Shown: positions 12,433-25,699 of the stretch, one piece after another | Position numbering within the stretch: position 1 is the first letter of the stretch | Layout of the letters: the number at the start of each line of letters is the position of its first letter | Source of the DNA: Serilophus lunatus | Taxonomy: Eukaryota; Chordata; Aves; Passeriformes; Eurylaimidae | Direction: 5' to 3' | Assembly: GCA_013399895.1 (NCBI GenBank) | Contig: VXBA01004867.1 | Location: 151,653-215,652 of the forward strand | DNA: 64,000 bases | Made by a program: the position numbers and the translations under genes | Notes under the pieces: generated by a model | The model's input: only the letters and a program-made list of their open reading frames with translations | Databases searched by the model: none | What the model was told of the DNA's origin: nothing

Positions 12433-15400
12433 GAGCAAGTGGAAACAGCAGAGACCATCACCTTGCAGACTTTACTGAATGCTTTGCCATTGACTTGCCT
12501 TAGCTTCAGGTTCTGGATGAGGTGCTGTGCTCATGTCTGCCATCCACAGGGCTTTGGTGCTCTGCATTCATTGGCAATTTGTTGTTATGCTAGCAGTGGC
12601 TGTGGTGAAAATCTGTGGCGAATCTGTTGTCCTTCAAAGGCAACAAGGCTCCCAGTCCACAAGCAGGCTGCAGAGTTGCACTGCTGCTGGCTGGAAATTG
12701 CTGATTTTGTAGTAACACGAGTGTTGCTAGCAGCCATGTACTGACCAAGCTCCACATGAACACCTGCTACTTGTGTCACAGATGGCAGGCTGTCAAAACT
12801 ATTGAAAGATGCAGTCAGATCTGACCTGGTGACCTAGAAGTACGTGGCCCCTATTACTGCATCCTGGTGCTATTCACACCCCAAAAGAGACGAATGCTGA
12901 AAATTCAATCCTCACTAGCATCTTTATTTTAGCAGTTCTTTCTGTCATACAGAGTGACATGTTCCCTTTTCACTCTGAATCCCAAGAGAGAAGAGGATTA
13001 TTCACTGTAGTGCCAGAGGGTTTATCTAGGAATAAATGGGCTGAAAATGAGCAAGGGAAATAAGGCCGAATATCTGGAGCTGAGGACAGGCCAAGAAAGC
13101 CTTGTAGGTTTTTGTTTCACTGCTAGTTTGTATCATTATGTGAAACTAGGTTTCTGGTTCCTTTTTGGTGTTCAAGTGGCAATTCCATCAGTGTTGAATG
13201 TGAGCCCCTCCTGCTCACACTGAAAGGATTCTGTTTTAAGTGTATATACCTGAAGGTGTGTACTCTTATATTGTTTTGATCACCTCGAGTAATCAAATAT
13301 TTGTATTTTACCTGTTAGTAATGGTGAAATGTCTTGCTTATTCTGGTGTGCCAGGGTCGTTAGCCTTAGGCTGCAAGGGGCATCATGTACAGTATGTTTT
13401 CTCAGCTCTCCTTACCTGCAGTAGCACAGAGTGAGTGAATACCACCCTGAATTCACCCTTTGTGAGACACCTTGAGAATCTTGTGGTGGTTGGTGCCATA
13501 TTCCACATCTTGTCGCAAATTCCACCTATTCTTCCTGTCTGCCTGAAACCACTTCTTCTTTCCCCTTCTCAGCTATTACTGGCTTTCAATCAAAAGGCTC
13601 ACACTTTTCTTTAGGAAGAGCCTGCACTAAGTGTGGGTAAAGGCAAACAGCCAGGTAACAGGGTCTGGCAAGAAATGATGTGATAGAGCTGTCATCCAGC
13701 ACAACAGTATTTCCCTTCTTTCTTGCCTCTGAAACTGCACATGGAACTGAACCAGTGATTTTTTTATTTCATTTTTTTAATATAGTGTCTGTGTCTTGAT
13801 GGAGCTTAAGTATTAAGGAAATGAATCCATGTTGCCAAAGGGCCCAAACTGAGTGTGAGAGGTTGTCAAAGGCCTCTTCATCTTGTCTTTTGAACATGAT
13901 GCCAGTCATTCAAAGGTCTCTGTATGGGACAGTAAGGGAAGGAGTGATAGCTTTGCTTATGTACAGAGGAAAACAGTCTCCATTCATCCTCAGCTCCCCT
14001 AGGGATGACAAAAGACCCTGCACAGAAATGTGTGCCATAAAATTGTGTCTATAGGAGTGGGGGAGAAAAAAAATTGGATCTGGTCCATCCAGATTTTCAG
14101 AGTTGACTAAGATAGGCCTGCATATATGAGGAGGTGCAGAGAGAAGCCATGAAAGCTGAGGGTTATTCCAGTGTTCAGGGCTCCTCAGGCTGCAGCAAAT
14201 CGATTATCATACAGAGCTGGAATTGCAGGCCTGCTCCTGGAGATTTGCTCAGACTGAATAGGGAAAAATAAGCAGGGCTAATATCCAGAGCATTCACTGC
14301 TCCAAGCCATCAGACACACCCTCTCCCCTGTGAACGTGCAGCCAAGCCTTGCTGAATCTTAGTAAATGTATAGTAGATATATAGTAATAGTCTGTACTAA
14401 CAGCTGTTCTGTGTCCCTGGTTAACAGCAAGCAGTGTGTGTATGAGTACATGTGTTTCTATCTGTATAAATGCATTTTACTAAGTCTTGTAAAACACAAC
14501 TCTGCAGCTCAACTTGCTATCTAAGCAATCCAAACGCTTCCCTTAGTTAAGGCTATTTTGCTCTGGCAGTGATATCCTTGAGTCTTGTTATTGCTTTTAT
14601 TTTCTTCACCCTGATAAACCAAAGGCAGTTCTTACTGCTTTTACTACTGCAGCCTTTAAGTGCACCTTGTTTGCTTACTTTTACATGTTGGCTTACTTTT
14701 AAATTATTCTTAGAGATAAATGCATACCTCACTAACAGTTTTCAAATGATCCACATAATCTAAAATAAATAGGAACTAGTGCATATTGACTCATGGTGCT
14801 TTTCTCTTATTTTTTATCTTGAAAAATTCTTCAGAGCAAGGATTTTTCAGCTAGAGTGGGTCTAAGACACATCCTGCCTTTTACTAATTCTTTTTCCATT
14901 TTTTCTTTTCCCCCAAATAGGGGAGTTAGTTATGACCAAAATGGACAAAAACCAGACATGGGGAAGATGAGATAATACACACCATTCATTAGAAGGATTT
15001 TTCCAGGGGATTTTGCTTCAGTCAGAACTGGCGTGAGAGGTCAGTCCTGCCAGTCCTCCAGGTCTGAGCTCTGTTATCTGGAGGACAATGAGCACAACGA
15101 GCTTTAGTGGCTCCACAGGAATAATTATGCAGCCAGTGAGCCTGGGGGGCAGCAGGGGAGAGCAGGGCTCGGGCTCCTTCCTCCTGCTCCCCTGCCCTCA
15201 CCATCTGCTCCTGCTGCTGATCCGGTGCTCCGTCCCCTGCGGCTGCAGGACCCACAGCTCTGGTTCTGTCACTGCCTGGCTGTGGACATCAATCCCTGGT
15301 TTTGGCAGGGTCACACCATCTGAAACACCTCGCCATGCTCACTGTGCTACTAGGAGAACAGCTTATGGCTACAGATGTTTAATTCGGGTCCTTTGAACAG

Positions 15401-16802
15401 GAAAGAAAAATTACTTTAGGAATGAATCCTGTGATGTGTGCACGATTCTGTGAAAGAAGCATTTGCTCAAGTACTTGCTGTGCCCCTGCACTCTTGACAT
15501 AATCTCTTGTGCCCTTCCTCACTGCCTCATGCCCATGATAGTGGTGAAAGGGGAGCAGAAAGGCTGGGAGCAGTGACTTATGGTACCTGTTCTCCTCTGT
15601 ACCTCCAGTGGTGAAAACACACCAGGGAACTCAGCCTCTGTACTACATAAATCAACTGAAAGGAAAGGAAAAATTGTGAAATATACAACATGGCATAACA
15701 GGATATGAACAAAAATAACTTCTGCAAGAAAAACTTTAACCTCGATGATCTGTTATTATAGAATAACAGAACAGATAAAATCATGTGTGGGAGAGAGCCA
15801 CTGGACATTTGGACTTCAAAAAATCGTGAAGAAAGGAATGCTCCTTCAAGAACCTGTGAAGGAAACTGAAGTAATGATAAGAAGGAAAAATGTTATCATA
15901 GGTGGGAGACAAGTTTGGAAGAAGAAACTACGGTAGAAGTGACTTCTTAACAGAGTAAACATTAAGCATCAAGATACAAGTGGTGTTTACTGTCTTCTTG
16001 GGTGACCTTGAGGTAGAAATGCTTAGTGAAGATGATGAAAGAATTATTGTGATAAAGTTGAGAGACAAGTGAGAGACTTGCTGAGATGAACAGGCAGTAT
16101 AATGGATGATTGTAAATGCATACACTGGAAGAAATTACTCCTATACTAATCTTTTAAATTAAAACCAACCGTTCTGTAAAGAAAATTGGTCTTGCTGAGG
16201 CAGGCTAATAAATAATATCTTAGCACAGAATAGAAACAGCATGCTAAAGCATATGGTATGCATTCAAAATTCACACAGAAAGGAGCAACTTTTTAAAATA
16301 TTGCTGTATTCCATTTACCTTTCCATTTCACCTCTTCATGTTCTCAGATATGTCTCAGAATATGGAAGCAAATAAGTAGCTTCTCCAGTGAGAAGCCCTC
16401 TGCCATGCTCCCACCTTCTCCTGAAGCAGCTAGAAAGGATGGGATAGCTCATGTAGGTGCTTGGTAATTCTTGTTAACGCAGTATAACTGGGACTTTGGT
16501 GAGGCACAAAGCAGATTAGAAATGTTCAGAGTGTGTGTACCCTGGAGTGTTGAGTGCTGAATCATCCAGGCTTACCTGGCTCTCCACAGCTGCCAAGTCT
16601 TGGTATGGTTTTGTGCCTGCAAGTATGAACCTGGGAGTTTGCCTGTGACTGGGGTATGGGGGTGACCTGTCACCAAGGTTAACTTCCTTTGAGAGTCCAA
16701 GGTGTCTAGTTATGCAAAGATGTTGAGAGAAGCTGTAGCTGTAGGTCTACAGTTGGAGAATACTCTAACTTTCTACAGCCAGGTGACATGTTATCCCACT
16801 TT

Positions 16803-17148
16803 ACACACACAGAATTACACACAGAATTAATAAGGTTGGAAAAGACCACGGAGATCATCAAGTCCAACCTTTACCTAGGTTAACAACCTACCCANNNNNN
16901 NNNNNNNNNNNNNNNNNNNNNNNNNNNNNNNNNNNNNAACCTCCTTTCAGGTAGTTACAGACAGCAATGAGGTCACCCCTGAGCCTCCTCTTCTCCAGGC
17001 TGAACAATCCCAGCTCCCTCAGCCACTCCTCACAGGGCTTGTGCTCCAGCCCCTTCACCATCCTCGTTGCCCTTCTCTGGACATGCTCCAGCAACTCAAT
17101 ATCCCTCTTAAACTGAGGGGCCCAGAACTGGCCACTTCATAGGTTGTC
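16803..17148 (-). mobile_element. CR1 LINE fragment, antisense, interrupted by an assembly gap
   Basis: Read on the minus strand, this encodes the C-terminal end of a CR1 reverse-transcriptase ORF (LEHVQRRATRMVKGLEH, then LRELGLFSLEKRRLRGDLIA). A short 3'UTR follows, ending in repeated ATTCTGTGTGTA-type octamers, which appear on the plus strand as the ACACAGAATTA copies at 16807-16829. The plus strand shows 'ggttggaaaagaccacggag', a common avian CR1 3' end. A run of 43 Ns (16895-16937) removes part of the 3'UTR. The 5' truncation lies near 17148. Confidence 0.85.
16895..16937. other. Assembly gap (43 N)
   Basis: Forty-three consecutive undetermined bases lie inside the antisense CR1 copy. 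The true length is unknown. Repeats of this kind often break short-read assemblies. Confidence 0.98.
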
Positions 17149-17202
17149 TTAGTATTTTCAGTATATTCAGTTATTTATATTCATTATATTATATTCAGTA
17201 TT

Positions 17203-17523
17203 TAAAGGGGGGTTCAAAGAAAAATGGGGACACATTTTTACCAGGGCCTGTTGCAATGGGACAAAGGGTAATGGTTTTAAACTAAAAGAGGGTAGATTTA
17301 GATTAGATATAAGGAAGAAGATTCTGTGATGAGGGTTGTTAAACACTGGAACAGGTTGCCCAGGGAAGCTGTGGCTGCCCCATTCCTGGAAGTGTCCAAG
17401 CCCCTTGGATGGCGCTTGGAGCAGCCTGGGATAGTGGAAGGTGTTCCTGCCCATGGCAGGGGTTGGAACTGGATGGGCTGTCTACGTCCTTTCCAACCCA
17501 AACTATTCTATGATTCTATGATG
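17203..17523 (+). mobile_element. CR1 LINE 3' fragment, sense
   Basis: A well-preserved avian CR1 3' end. In order it shows 'acaaagggtaatggttttaa', 'actaaaagagggtagattta', 'gattagatataaggaagaag', 'aacactggaacaggttgccc', 'agctgtggctgccccattcc', 'ggatgggctgtctacgtcct' and 'ttccaacccaaactattcta', and it ends in the octamer tail ATTCTATGATTCTATGATGG. It is 5' truncated and sits about 55 bp from the antisense CR1 at 16803-17148. The two copies face each other with their truncated 5' ends. Confidence 0.95.
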
Positions 17524-20500
17524 GAACACTTGAAATAAGTTTGTAAAAACTGCACAGAGTGATCCTGCCCTTTACTTTAGGGACACAAAAAGTTATGCTT
17601 AGAAAAGTTTTGCTCTTGGCATGTATATACTTGCTTGTTCTTAGTCAGGTGTGCTGTGCTGTGCTGTAGGGCCACTAACTCAACATTTTTAACTTCTCTC
17701 AGCCACTTCTTGAATATGTAATATTTACACTCTTTTTATCTATAAGACTGTATCACTGGAGTGGAGAGAAAAACATGCCCCTCACCTTTCTTCAATACCA
17801 TCTAGTGTTAACAGAAGCCCATAAATTATTTTAATAATGGAAATAAGCAAAAATCTGGTGCAGCCGTTTCAACTTTGTTAAGAATTTTAAACTTAGCAGA
17901 TAAATTATTTGGGGAGAAATGCTAAGAAGAATTTGCAGACAAGCAAAAATCTGTTTGAAACCTTAAACCTTAGCAGTCTTCCATTATAGAGCTCAGCTTC
18001 AGCCCATCATAAACTAAACTTCTCTTTCTCAAATGTGCAGATATCAGGAACCTTATCAACTGCTGGCAGGCTGCAGGATTACGTATAAATTAAGTGTATC
18101 AAAGAGTTGAGTTAGATATCCAACATTAGAAACTAAGACCGTTATTCTTTCCTACTTGAAAGCCCTTCATAATGGATTAGAAACAAGAAGTTACATCTCT
18201 TAATACTGATGCTGAAAATTTTTAATGCTGAAATTTGAAGCATCTTTTTGCTTCTAGTGAATTTTAATATTTTGGGAGTAAATAGTACCAGGGATTTCCT
18301 TCATTTTAGATGACCCTAGTCACGTAGGGTTGCAAAATGGTGAATACATTTCACAATCAAAATGAAAGCCATAAGGATGAATTTTGAATAAGAGACTCAA
18401 CACAGTTGTTGGTGAATGTTATTTTTAGCACTGTAGAGCAACAGGGATCCTTACAATTTTGGCATTTCTTGCAGTTTTAAAATGGAGAACAGCTTTTGAA
18501 ATGTCTGCTTTTCTTTGAATTTTTGTCCATATCATGAGCTTCTTCATAATGTTTGTGCACTGCTCTTGGCAGCAGGTAGTGATTTAGTGCCAAACAGTGC
18601 AGAACTACTCCATTTCACGGTGGTGCTGCAGAAGGCTTTTTCTTCCAGAAAAGAAGTGCTGTAAAAAATGCCATCTGATCCTGACATTCATTGTTTGATT
18701 TGTTTCCAGTTGCATCTGTGAAGAGTTTAATGTAGTGTACAGTGGACAGTAGAAAAGGAAAAAGAAAGTTGGGTGAAAAGGGCACTGAGCAGTGATTCAC
18801 AGATCTCAAAGTATTTAACACCAGTGGAAACCAACTTGTTTTATTCTTCTAAGCATAACTCACAAAGACCTTCTTTCTCTCAAAACCAGAAGAAGGTAGT
18901 TGCTACAGGAAATATGTCACAGATGAGAGGCAATGTGCTTTAGGGACTCAGGAGTGGGTCTCAGAGCTCCTGGCATGTATCCTGTATGCAGCTACAGTGT
19001 GTGACTGAGAATAAGACAATTAATTTGGTGTTTTCAGACAGGAGTGCTGTGACACATTTAAACTCAAAGGGAGGCTGAAATGAGTTTGTCAATTTGGCTT
19101 TGATATCCAAGTTGGAAACGTTTTCACACATCTATGTCTTAGCTACTTTTTGGTAAAACAGAGGATTCACTTGTAAGATTGCTGAGAGCTGGAGGGATGA
19201 TATGGCTCAGGGATTGTATTGATCAGGGTTTTTCAACCCTGCCTAGCTTCTGCAAGTAATAGAATATTACTCATTTCTAACAGTTTTCTAGGAGCTAATG
19301 CTGCAATAAAATCAGTAATACCTAGAGTGCAGTTTGAACCATCATTTGCTTCTCAATTTTTTCCCCTCCCATTTTATTCATTCCCCACCCACGTGCATAG
19401 GGATTTGCCTGTTTGCTTGGCTTTCCTTGCCATACTGTTTCAATTATCAGACAATCTTTTTTCACCTCCACTTGACTTACATGTGGGTTTGACTTACAAC
19501 TGGGACAATATGGTCATTCTGGCAGCTGTACTGGAGGCCACCTTCTGCTGTTTTTTGGACCACCAGCTAAGGTTGATGAGGAATACTGTCTCAATAGCAT
19601 CGTAACATACCGAAACCTCTTCTTTTCCTTGCATCCAAATACAGTTCACAGAGTACCTGGGCTTAGTTCTGCAAGAGTCTGGCTTCTAAAACAAAATAAG
19701 CATCCGGGTTCTGCCCCCTCAGCGGGTAAGATCCATTGAGGGTGATCTCTGGTGCCATTTTTGGGCAGGAGACAAAGTGAGGATTGATTTAGTCCCAACC
19801 TTCACATGTGCTTCCTTTCCATAAGTCATGCTTTCAGTTCTTTTTTGCAGTCTGGCAGCTGCAAGGGCTGGTTGCTTGGTGACGCTCTCAGCAGCACAAA
19901 GAGCTCTCAGCTGGGAGGCCAGGGCTGTCCACCACAAACAGCTGGGATAATTTTATTTGTCTTTCTCTTGTTCTTGTTAATTGCAGGGATCTGAATCAAA
20001 GTCAACATAATAGGAAACGGAGCATGAGCAGCTACTATTTATGGCTTCTTCAACATCCACCTTTTTCTTCCAGAGTCAGCGATGTGACAGCGTGTGCCAG
20101 AAGTGGCCTTTTATTTCAGAAATGCAGGAATAAAATTAAAAGGTGTGATTCAGGTTCTGAATCCCCTGCTGGTTCAGGCAGGCTTTTACCAGGTTCTATA
20201 TAAAAGCAACATGTGAGACAGGGATTTGGATTTATGAATCATTGTTCCTTAATCCAGTGTGTGACTGCCTGCCTCCTCATTCTCTGTAATAATCCTATGC
20301 TGTGCAGGCCACATCTATGAAATAGCTATTAATGACTTCTCTACCTCAGAAGAGTATGTTGCTTCTGAGATTTTGTGAAAGATAAAACAATGAATAATAT
20401 ATTGACATATATATATTCTAGTCAGGTGTTAGCTAATTTTGGATGATTTAATTATGCAAGGTGCTATGTGATAACCAAACTAGTAACCTTAACACTGAAT

Positions 20501-23500
20501 ATCTACAGTCCACTGATGATATGCACACTAATGCGGATAAAATGATATATGAATGTACTAAGGACTTGCTCTTAACCTCAGGACAAGAAACTGTTGTTGC
20601 TTTCTGCATTTCCTTCCCTGTTAAGAAGTCCTGAAGTATGCAGAAATAAAACTACCGTTTGAGAATTTGGGCTGCTCTTCTCCTAGAGCTAAAACCAAGG
20701 AAGATTGAGAAATTAGAACTGGAAATGCACCTGCCTAACACAGGTGCTAAATCTTGCATGCAGAGCTGCTATGGGAACAGACTAAGTTGATGTGATCTTC
20801 TGATCTGATTGTGAGAATGACGACTCTGAATTTTAGAGGCTCACATCCATGAGCTGTGATAGCAGGTGTCGTAGGGACATTTGGGGATTTTGTACCTTTT
20901 CTACATCCACATCTCTGCACAGGGCCATATTACATGAACCATTTCAGTGATGAGACAGCAGCCTGGGTAGAATTTCTTTGTTAAAAAACACATGCTTGAG
21001 TTATAGTCTCTTTTTTTTGATCTGAAATCATTTTGTCACTCTAACAGAGGTTCTATGGCATAGTTTTTATCCCCGAGCTAGTGCTTACCAAATATTTTTT
21101 GCATGCATGGGTATTTACATACATTTTGTTGATTCCAAATCTAGCAGTTTTCCTCACCGATTACTTTCCAATGTGCTGCTTCAGATGTAAATGTATCGAG
21201 ACAATAATCGGGGCAATCCTTTAGCTCATGCTTTAGGGTTTATAGTTATCCCTGAAGGGATCAAGAAGGAATAGGCCTTTCCAAGCAGCATCCTGCAGAA
21301 AGATGTAAGTACATTTGTGAAGGAGGAGCTTCCCTGTCTTCTGAAACATCAGCTATTAGCCCCTCACAGAGCCTGTGCATCAGCCTGCACACACCGACCC
21401 ATGAACTGATCCTCTGTGTCAAATCCTTATGTAAATGCAACAGCCTAATCCCCTTGCCCTAATAGGAATTTCACACCTTAATCCTCACTGTGTTCAGGGG
21501 CAAAGACATTCCTACTAGGCAGTTTGACGAGTCCATCCTATTTTAAGAAAAATCACTGTATATAAGTTTGTGAAGTAGGGAAACTGTACTCTTTGATTTG
21601 TACGGAAGACTGAAGCATGTCAATAATAAAAATGAGGGGATTATGTTCCTAAATTGTTAGTGGATTTCAGAGGATTTGCCACACCAAATGAGACCATTAG
21701 TCCTTCCTTCATTTTGCCCCTGGCTGACTCTTTGCTTCAGCTGGAAATGCTCCCTGGGCAATACAGTTGGGTCTGTAGGAGGGGGAGGAAGAAGATTCAC
21801 TGCTGAGCCCTGCAGCAATCCAGGTTGTGCCTTGAAGCTTGGCAGTGCTCATGGAGTCCTGGGCTTCCACTCAGGTTGCCCAAGTTGGAAGACATGTCCA
21901 TCAGTGCATGGGGTGCCATTCTGAATAAACTTGTAGTTTACATTATTATATAACCTTAAAGAAGTATTAAAAGGCCTGAAGTACAGCACATGGTGGGCCC
22001 TGGGAAGTGCCTTGAACTCATCCTTTTCCATATAGATTTGTATTAATTTCTCAGTCATGGAGACACATTTCTTGCTCACATGCAAAGCCTCACCCAAAGC
22101 TCAATGAAGTTTATAGAACACTTCCACAGGCCACAACCTGTGATGGTCCAATGCATCCAAGGCTGCCTATGCCAAAAATACCAGCATTGTTCCTGAATTG
22201 CCACCTCTGAAAATAAGGATGCACCAGGTTGTTCCACATCAGAGCAGGAAACTAACTGTGTTACCCGCAGAAGCCTCTGAAGGCCCATGTTTGTATCTCT
22301 TGTGCTGCTGGTTGTGGAGACAACTGTGTGTGCAAGTCAGGCACCTGGATGTGCTGCTATTGAGCATCATTCCTCCCAGCCTGCTGTTTGTTAGATGCCT
22401 CTTCATGCCAGCACAGACAGGGTGAGTCTCAGTCAGCTGTGGATTAACCACTAACCCAGAGCACAATGTGTGCACAGCTTTACAAGCAGCAGTGGTTAGC
22501 TGGCCATTTGGAAGAAATCTGTCTACATGTGTCCTGTTACTTCCACTGCCAAATCTTTTCCAAACCAGCCATTTGTTTTAGTTTATTTCTCACTGCAGAA
22601 GCTTGTTGCTCCATGCCTGCTCTCTTGTTGCAGCCCCAGTCCCTCTTGGCTGCTCTTTGTTTGCCCTATTGTTACTTGAAGCTTCAGTTTGGATTTGCTT
22701 CTCACCGGTGCACCAATGAGGCTCGACAGTCAGGCCTTTGTATCTATTCAATGCAGAGTCTATTCTGCCAGTGCAGCCCTTGGAGCATTTGCATCCAAAA
22801 TGCCAGCACACTGAGTCAAATCTGCTGCCACACAAGAGAGTCTGTACAAACCAAGTCTTGATTTTATTTTTTTCCCTAGGCCAGCTGGCTGTGGAAAGTT
22901 TTGTTCTTTGCAGCTCTAAATACTTGTGTTGTTTTTAATTGAATTTGACTGTAGCTCACTTATGCGTTTGTGGCTTTTCCTTAGGAGTGATATCACTGTC
23001 CCATCTCGCTCCTATGGAGCGAGGACTGGAAAACATACTTTATGACAAACTATAATTTTAGAGTCAGCAATGTCTGATGTAGCCAGAAATGTAATTTTTG
23101 GAGGGGAAATTGTTACCCAGTTATTTGAATGGTTCTGTCATTTAGAATAAACCACTCTGTAATAGCAAAGGTCACAACATCCCCAAAAGCTACTTTTGTA
23201 TTGTTTTCCTTGTCTTTAGCATGGGGTTAGTGACCTGTGTGCATTCAGTCCCACAGAAGGACTGTCCCCTCATGCAGATGTCCCTGTTCTGGTTTGATTC
23301 AGTTTCTGACATTAAGGAATCCCTCAAAAATCTAGAGGCTGTGGCTGTGTTGAGCTTCTGTGTGTATTCCCTGCAAATACAGCCTTTTCTAATGGCTTTG
23401 ATAATTGCATGTCATTTTTGCAGCCTGATTAAAGCAATTCTGGTCTTTTCTGGTTCTGACGCCCTGCATCAGCATTTTCTAGAACTGAAGGTGCCTAAGC

Positions 23501-25699
23501 AGACAGCTTATATCACACTCACCATTTTATACTTTTTCCACATTCCTAAGCCAAGAATTTGAAACAATTTAGCATAAAAATTATGAGGAAGGGAAAAGTA
23601 CCTCCTTGCAGTTCAGGCAGAAATGATAAACCCCAGAGGTTTCTTCCAGCCTCACTGGATCATGTCTTGAGCAGAGCTTCAGTTCATGTGTCCTACCTGC
23701 CTCATTGACCAGCACGTGGAGGGGCTGGAGCAGTGTTCCCTCTCTCCTGCCTTTGCAGATCTGATGCCCCACCCAGTACTTCACCAGTGCTGCTCTCCGT
23801 TGCCCTGTGCTGTCTCAGTATTTTCTACTTCTTCTCACATAAAAATGATGTCTCTTGTGATTGCAGAAATGTACATGGCTGTTGTCTCTTCCCTGTGTCA
23901 TGGTACCAGATTTTAAATGGTATCTACAAGGGAGAATATATCCAAGCTTAGAGAGAGGCTAAGCTCCATGACACACTGCAGACTCAGACCTTGGCCCCAG
24001 ACTGGGAACAGGCCCAGTGCCACAGTACAACATCTACCTGTGTTCACAAATGTCTTAATACAGCTACCAGCCAGGCTTTGCCAAACTCACATATTGAATA
24101 GCTGGATGGGCCATGCTGCTATGGCCAGGCTAAAGCTTCCTACCTTGCCTGTCAAGTGGAAAGTTATACCAGCAGCAAGTGCTGATTAATATAAAGGAGA
24201 TTGCAGGTAACACCTGACTGAATGTAGATGTTGATGGTGTACAGTGTACCAGCATGGACCAAACTACAGCAGCTGCTCAGTATTGCCTTGCATTGCTTCT
24301 CTGGACAGAATTGTGGAAAATCAACACAATAAACACAAATAGGCTCAAGGTTTTTATTGTTTCTATTAGACTACATTGCAGTCGTAGGAGTAAAAGGGGG
24401 TAGTGAGCTGGGTTCTCAGCATGTGCCCACAGGCCTTGCTCTCAGTATAAAGAAGTTTGAGCACTGTCCTTGCAGTGGGATCAATAGTGGTGTGTGCTCT
24501 GACAGCAGCTCCCAGGGGCATTGTGCCCTGGGCACCTGCCATACCTCTGGGGTCACTGGGATATTCAAAGAGCCACCACTGCAGCGTTTTGTGGGAGCCA
24601 GAGCACATCTTGTGCCTGCCAGATGGTGCAGAGCAGGTCCTCACCTTGCCCTCACCATCCTCAGCTGTCTCCTTTCCATGCTGTATTCCCCTGCACATCT
24701 GCAATGCTGGTGTCAGGTCACAGGGACTCTGACTGGTGCCATTTGGGCATCATGCCTCAATATGTGAACTCCTTCCTGAGCAGGCTAACTACCTCTGTGC
24801 TGCCAACTTCGTGCGAGAGACAGGAGGCTGCATTCTCAGCTACATCAAATACCAGTTAAGTGGATTTCTAGCAACTAGGCATGATTGTCTAAGTTTTTAT
24901 CCCCTTTCCTCCCTTCAGCTGGGAGGAAGATGCTGAACTCTCAGTGGAGAGCTGTAAAAGAATTACTTGTGGATAGCACCCATGTAATTGATGGCACAGT
25001 GGAAGAGATGCTATTTCTGATTGCACTCAAAATAAACATATTCCCAAAGCACAATGCATGTAGATCTTGAACTTGCAGAAATCCATTAACAGGGCTGGTC
25101 TGGGAGTTGTCTGACTGTCACATTTTGGGTTATGTTTGTGAAAACCTGTTAGAAAAATAGATCCATCTTGACATTAGAATATCCCCAAAGCAAGATTTTG
25201 AGATGCTGTAAACAGGAAGGTCTGAGGTGCTATTTGCAGAGAAAGAACTGATACAAGCCTGGGAAGGTCTATTAGACAGTGCAGATTTATTGACTTACAT
25301 TAGGTGATAATCCAGTCCTAAAGCTGTAGTTCATATTGCTTTCCCTTGTCCTTTGTAACAGTTACTTCTGTCCCTTGCTTAAGTGCTAACCAGTTAAAAG
25401 TGTATTTGGAAAGGGTGTTCAGAGGATTCTGAACACGATACTGTTAATAGGAACATTGTTCTGCCAGTCTCAGAAATTACTCGATTCCCTCTTAGACCAA
25501 ATCTACCATTTTATCCACTTAGGCACTAGACGACCACCTTGTGAAACAACCTTTGCTATTTTTGCTCAGCCAATCAACACTTAACATCTGAGGCAGCTCC
25601 AGCCAGGAGGTTCAGTGTTTGTTCTCTTCATTGCTGCAGAGGAAAACCAAAATGTACAGAAGAAAAATCTCTTCTAATTTAGCTCAGAATAATTTCTAG

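Noticed and set aside
16888..17094. Minus-strand open frame with LEHVQRRATRMVKGLEH as a host gene
   Set aside because: It is the C-terminus of a CR1 retrotransposon reverse-transcriptase ORF, truncated and broken by the N run.
19219..19605. 128-codon open frame ending in a WDNMVILAAVLEATFCCF-like segment, suspected retroelement
   Set aside because: I could not match it to any retroelement or host protein motif; left uncalled.
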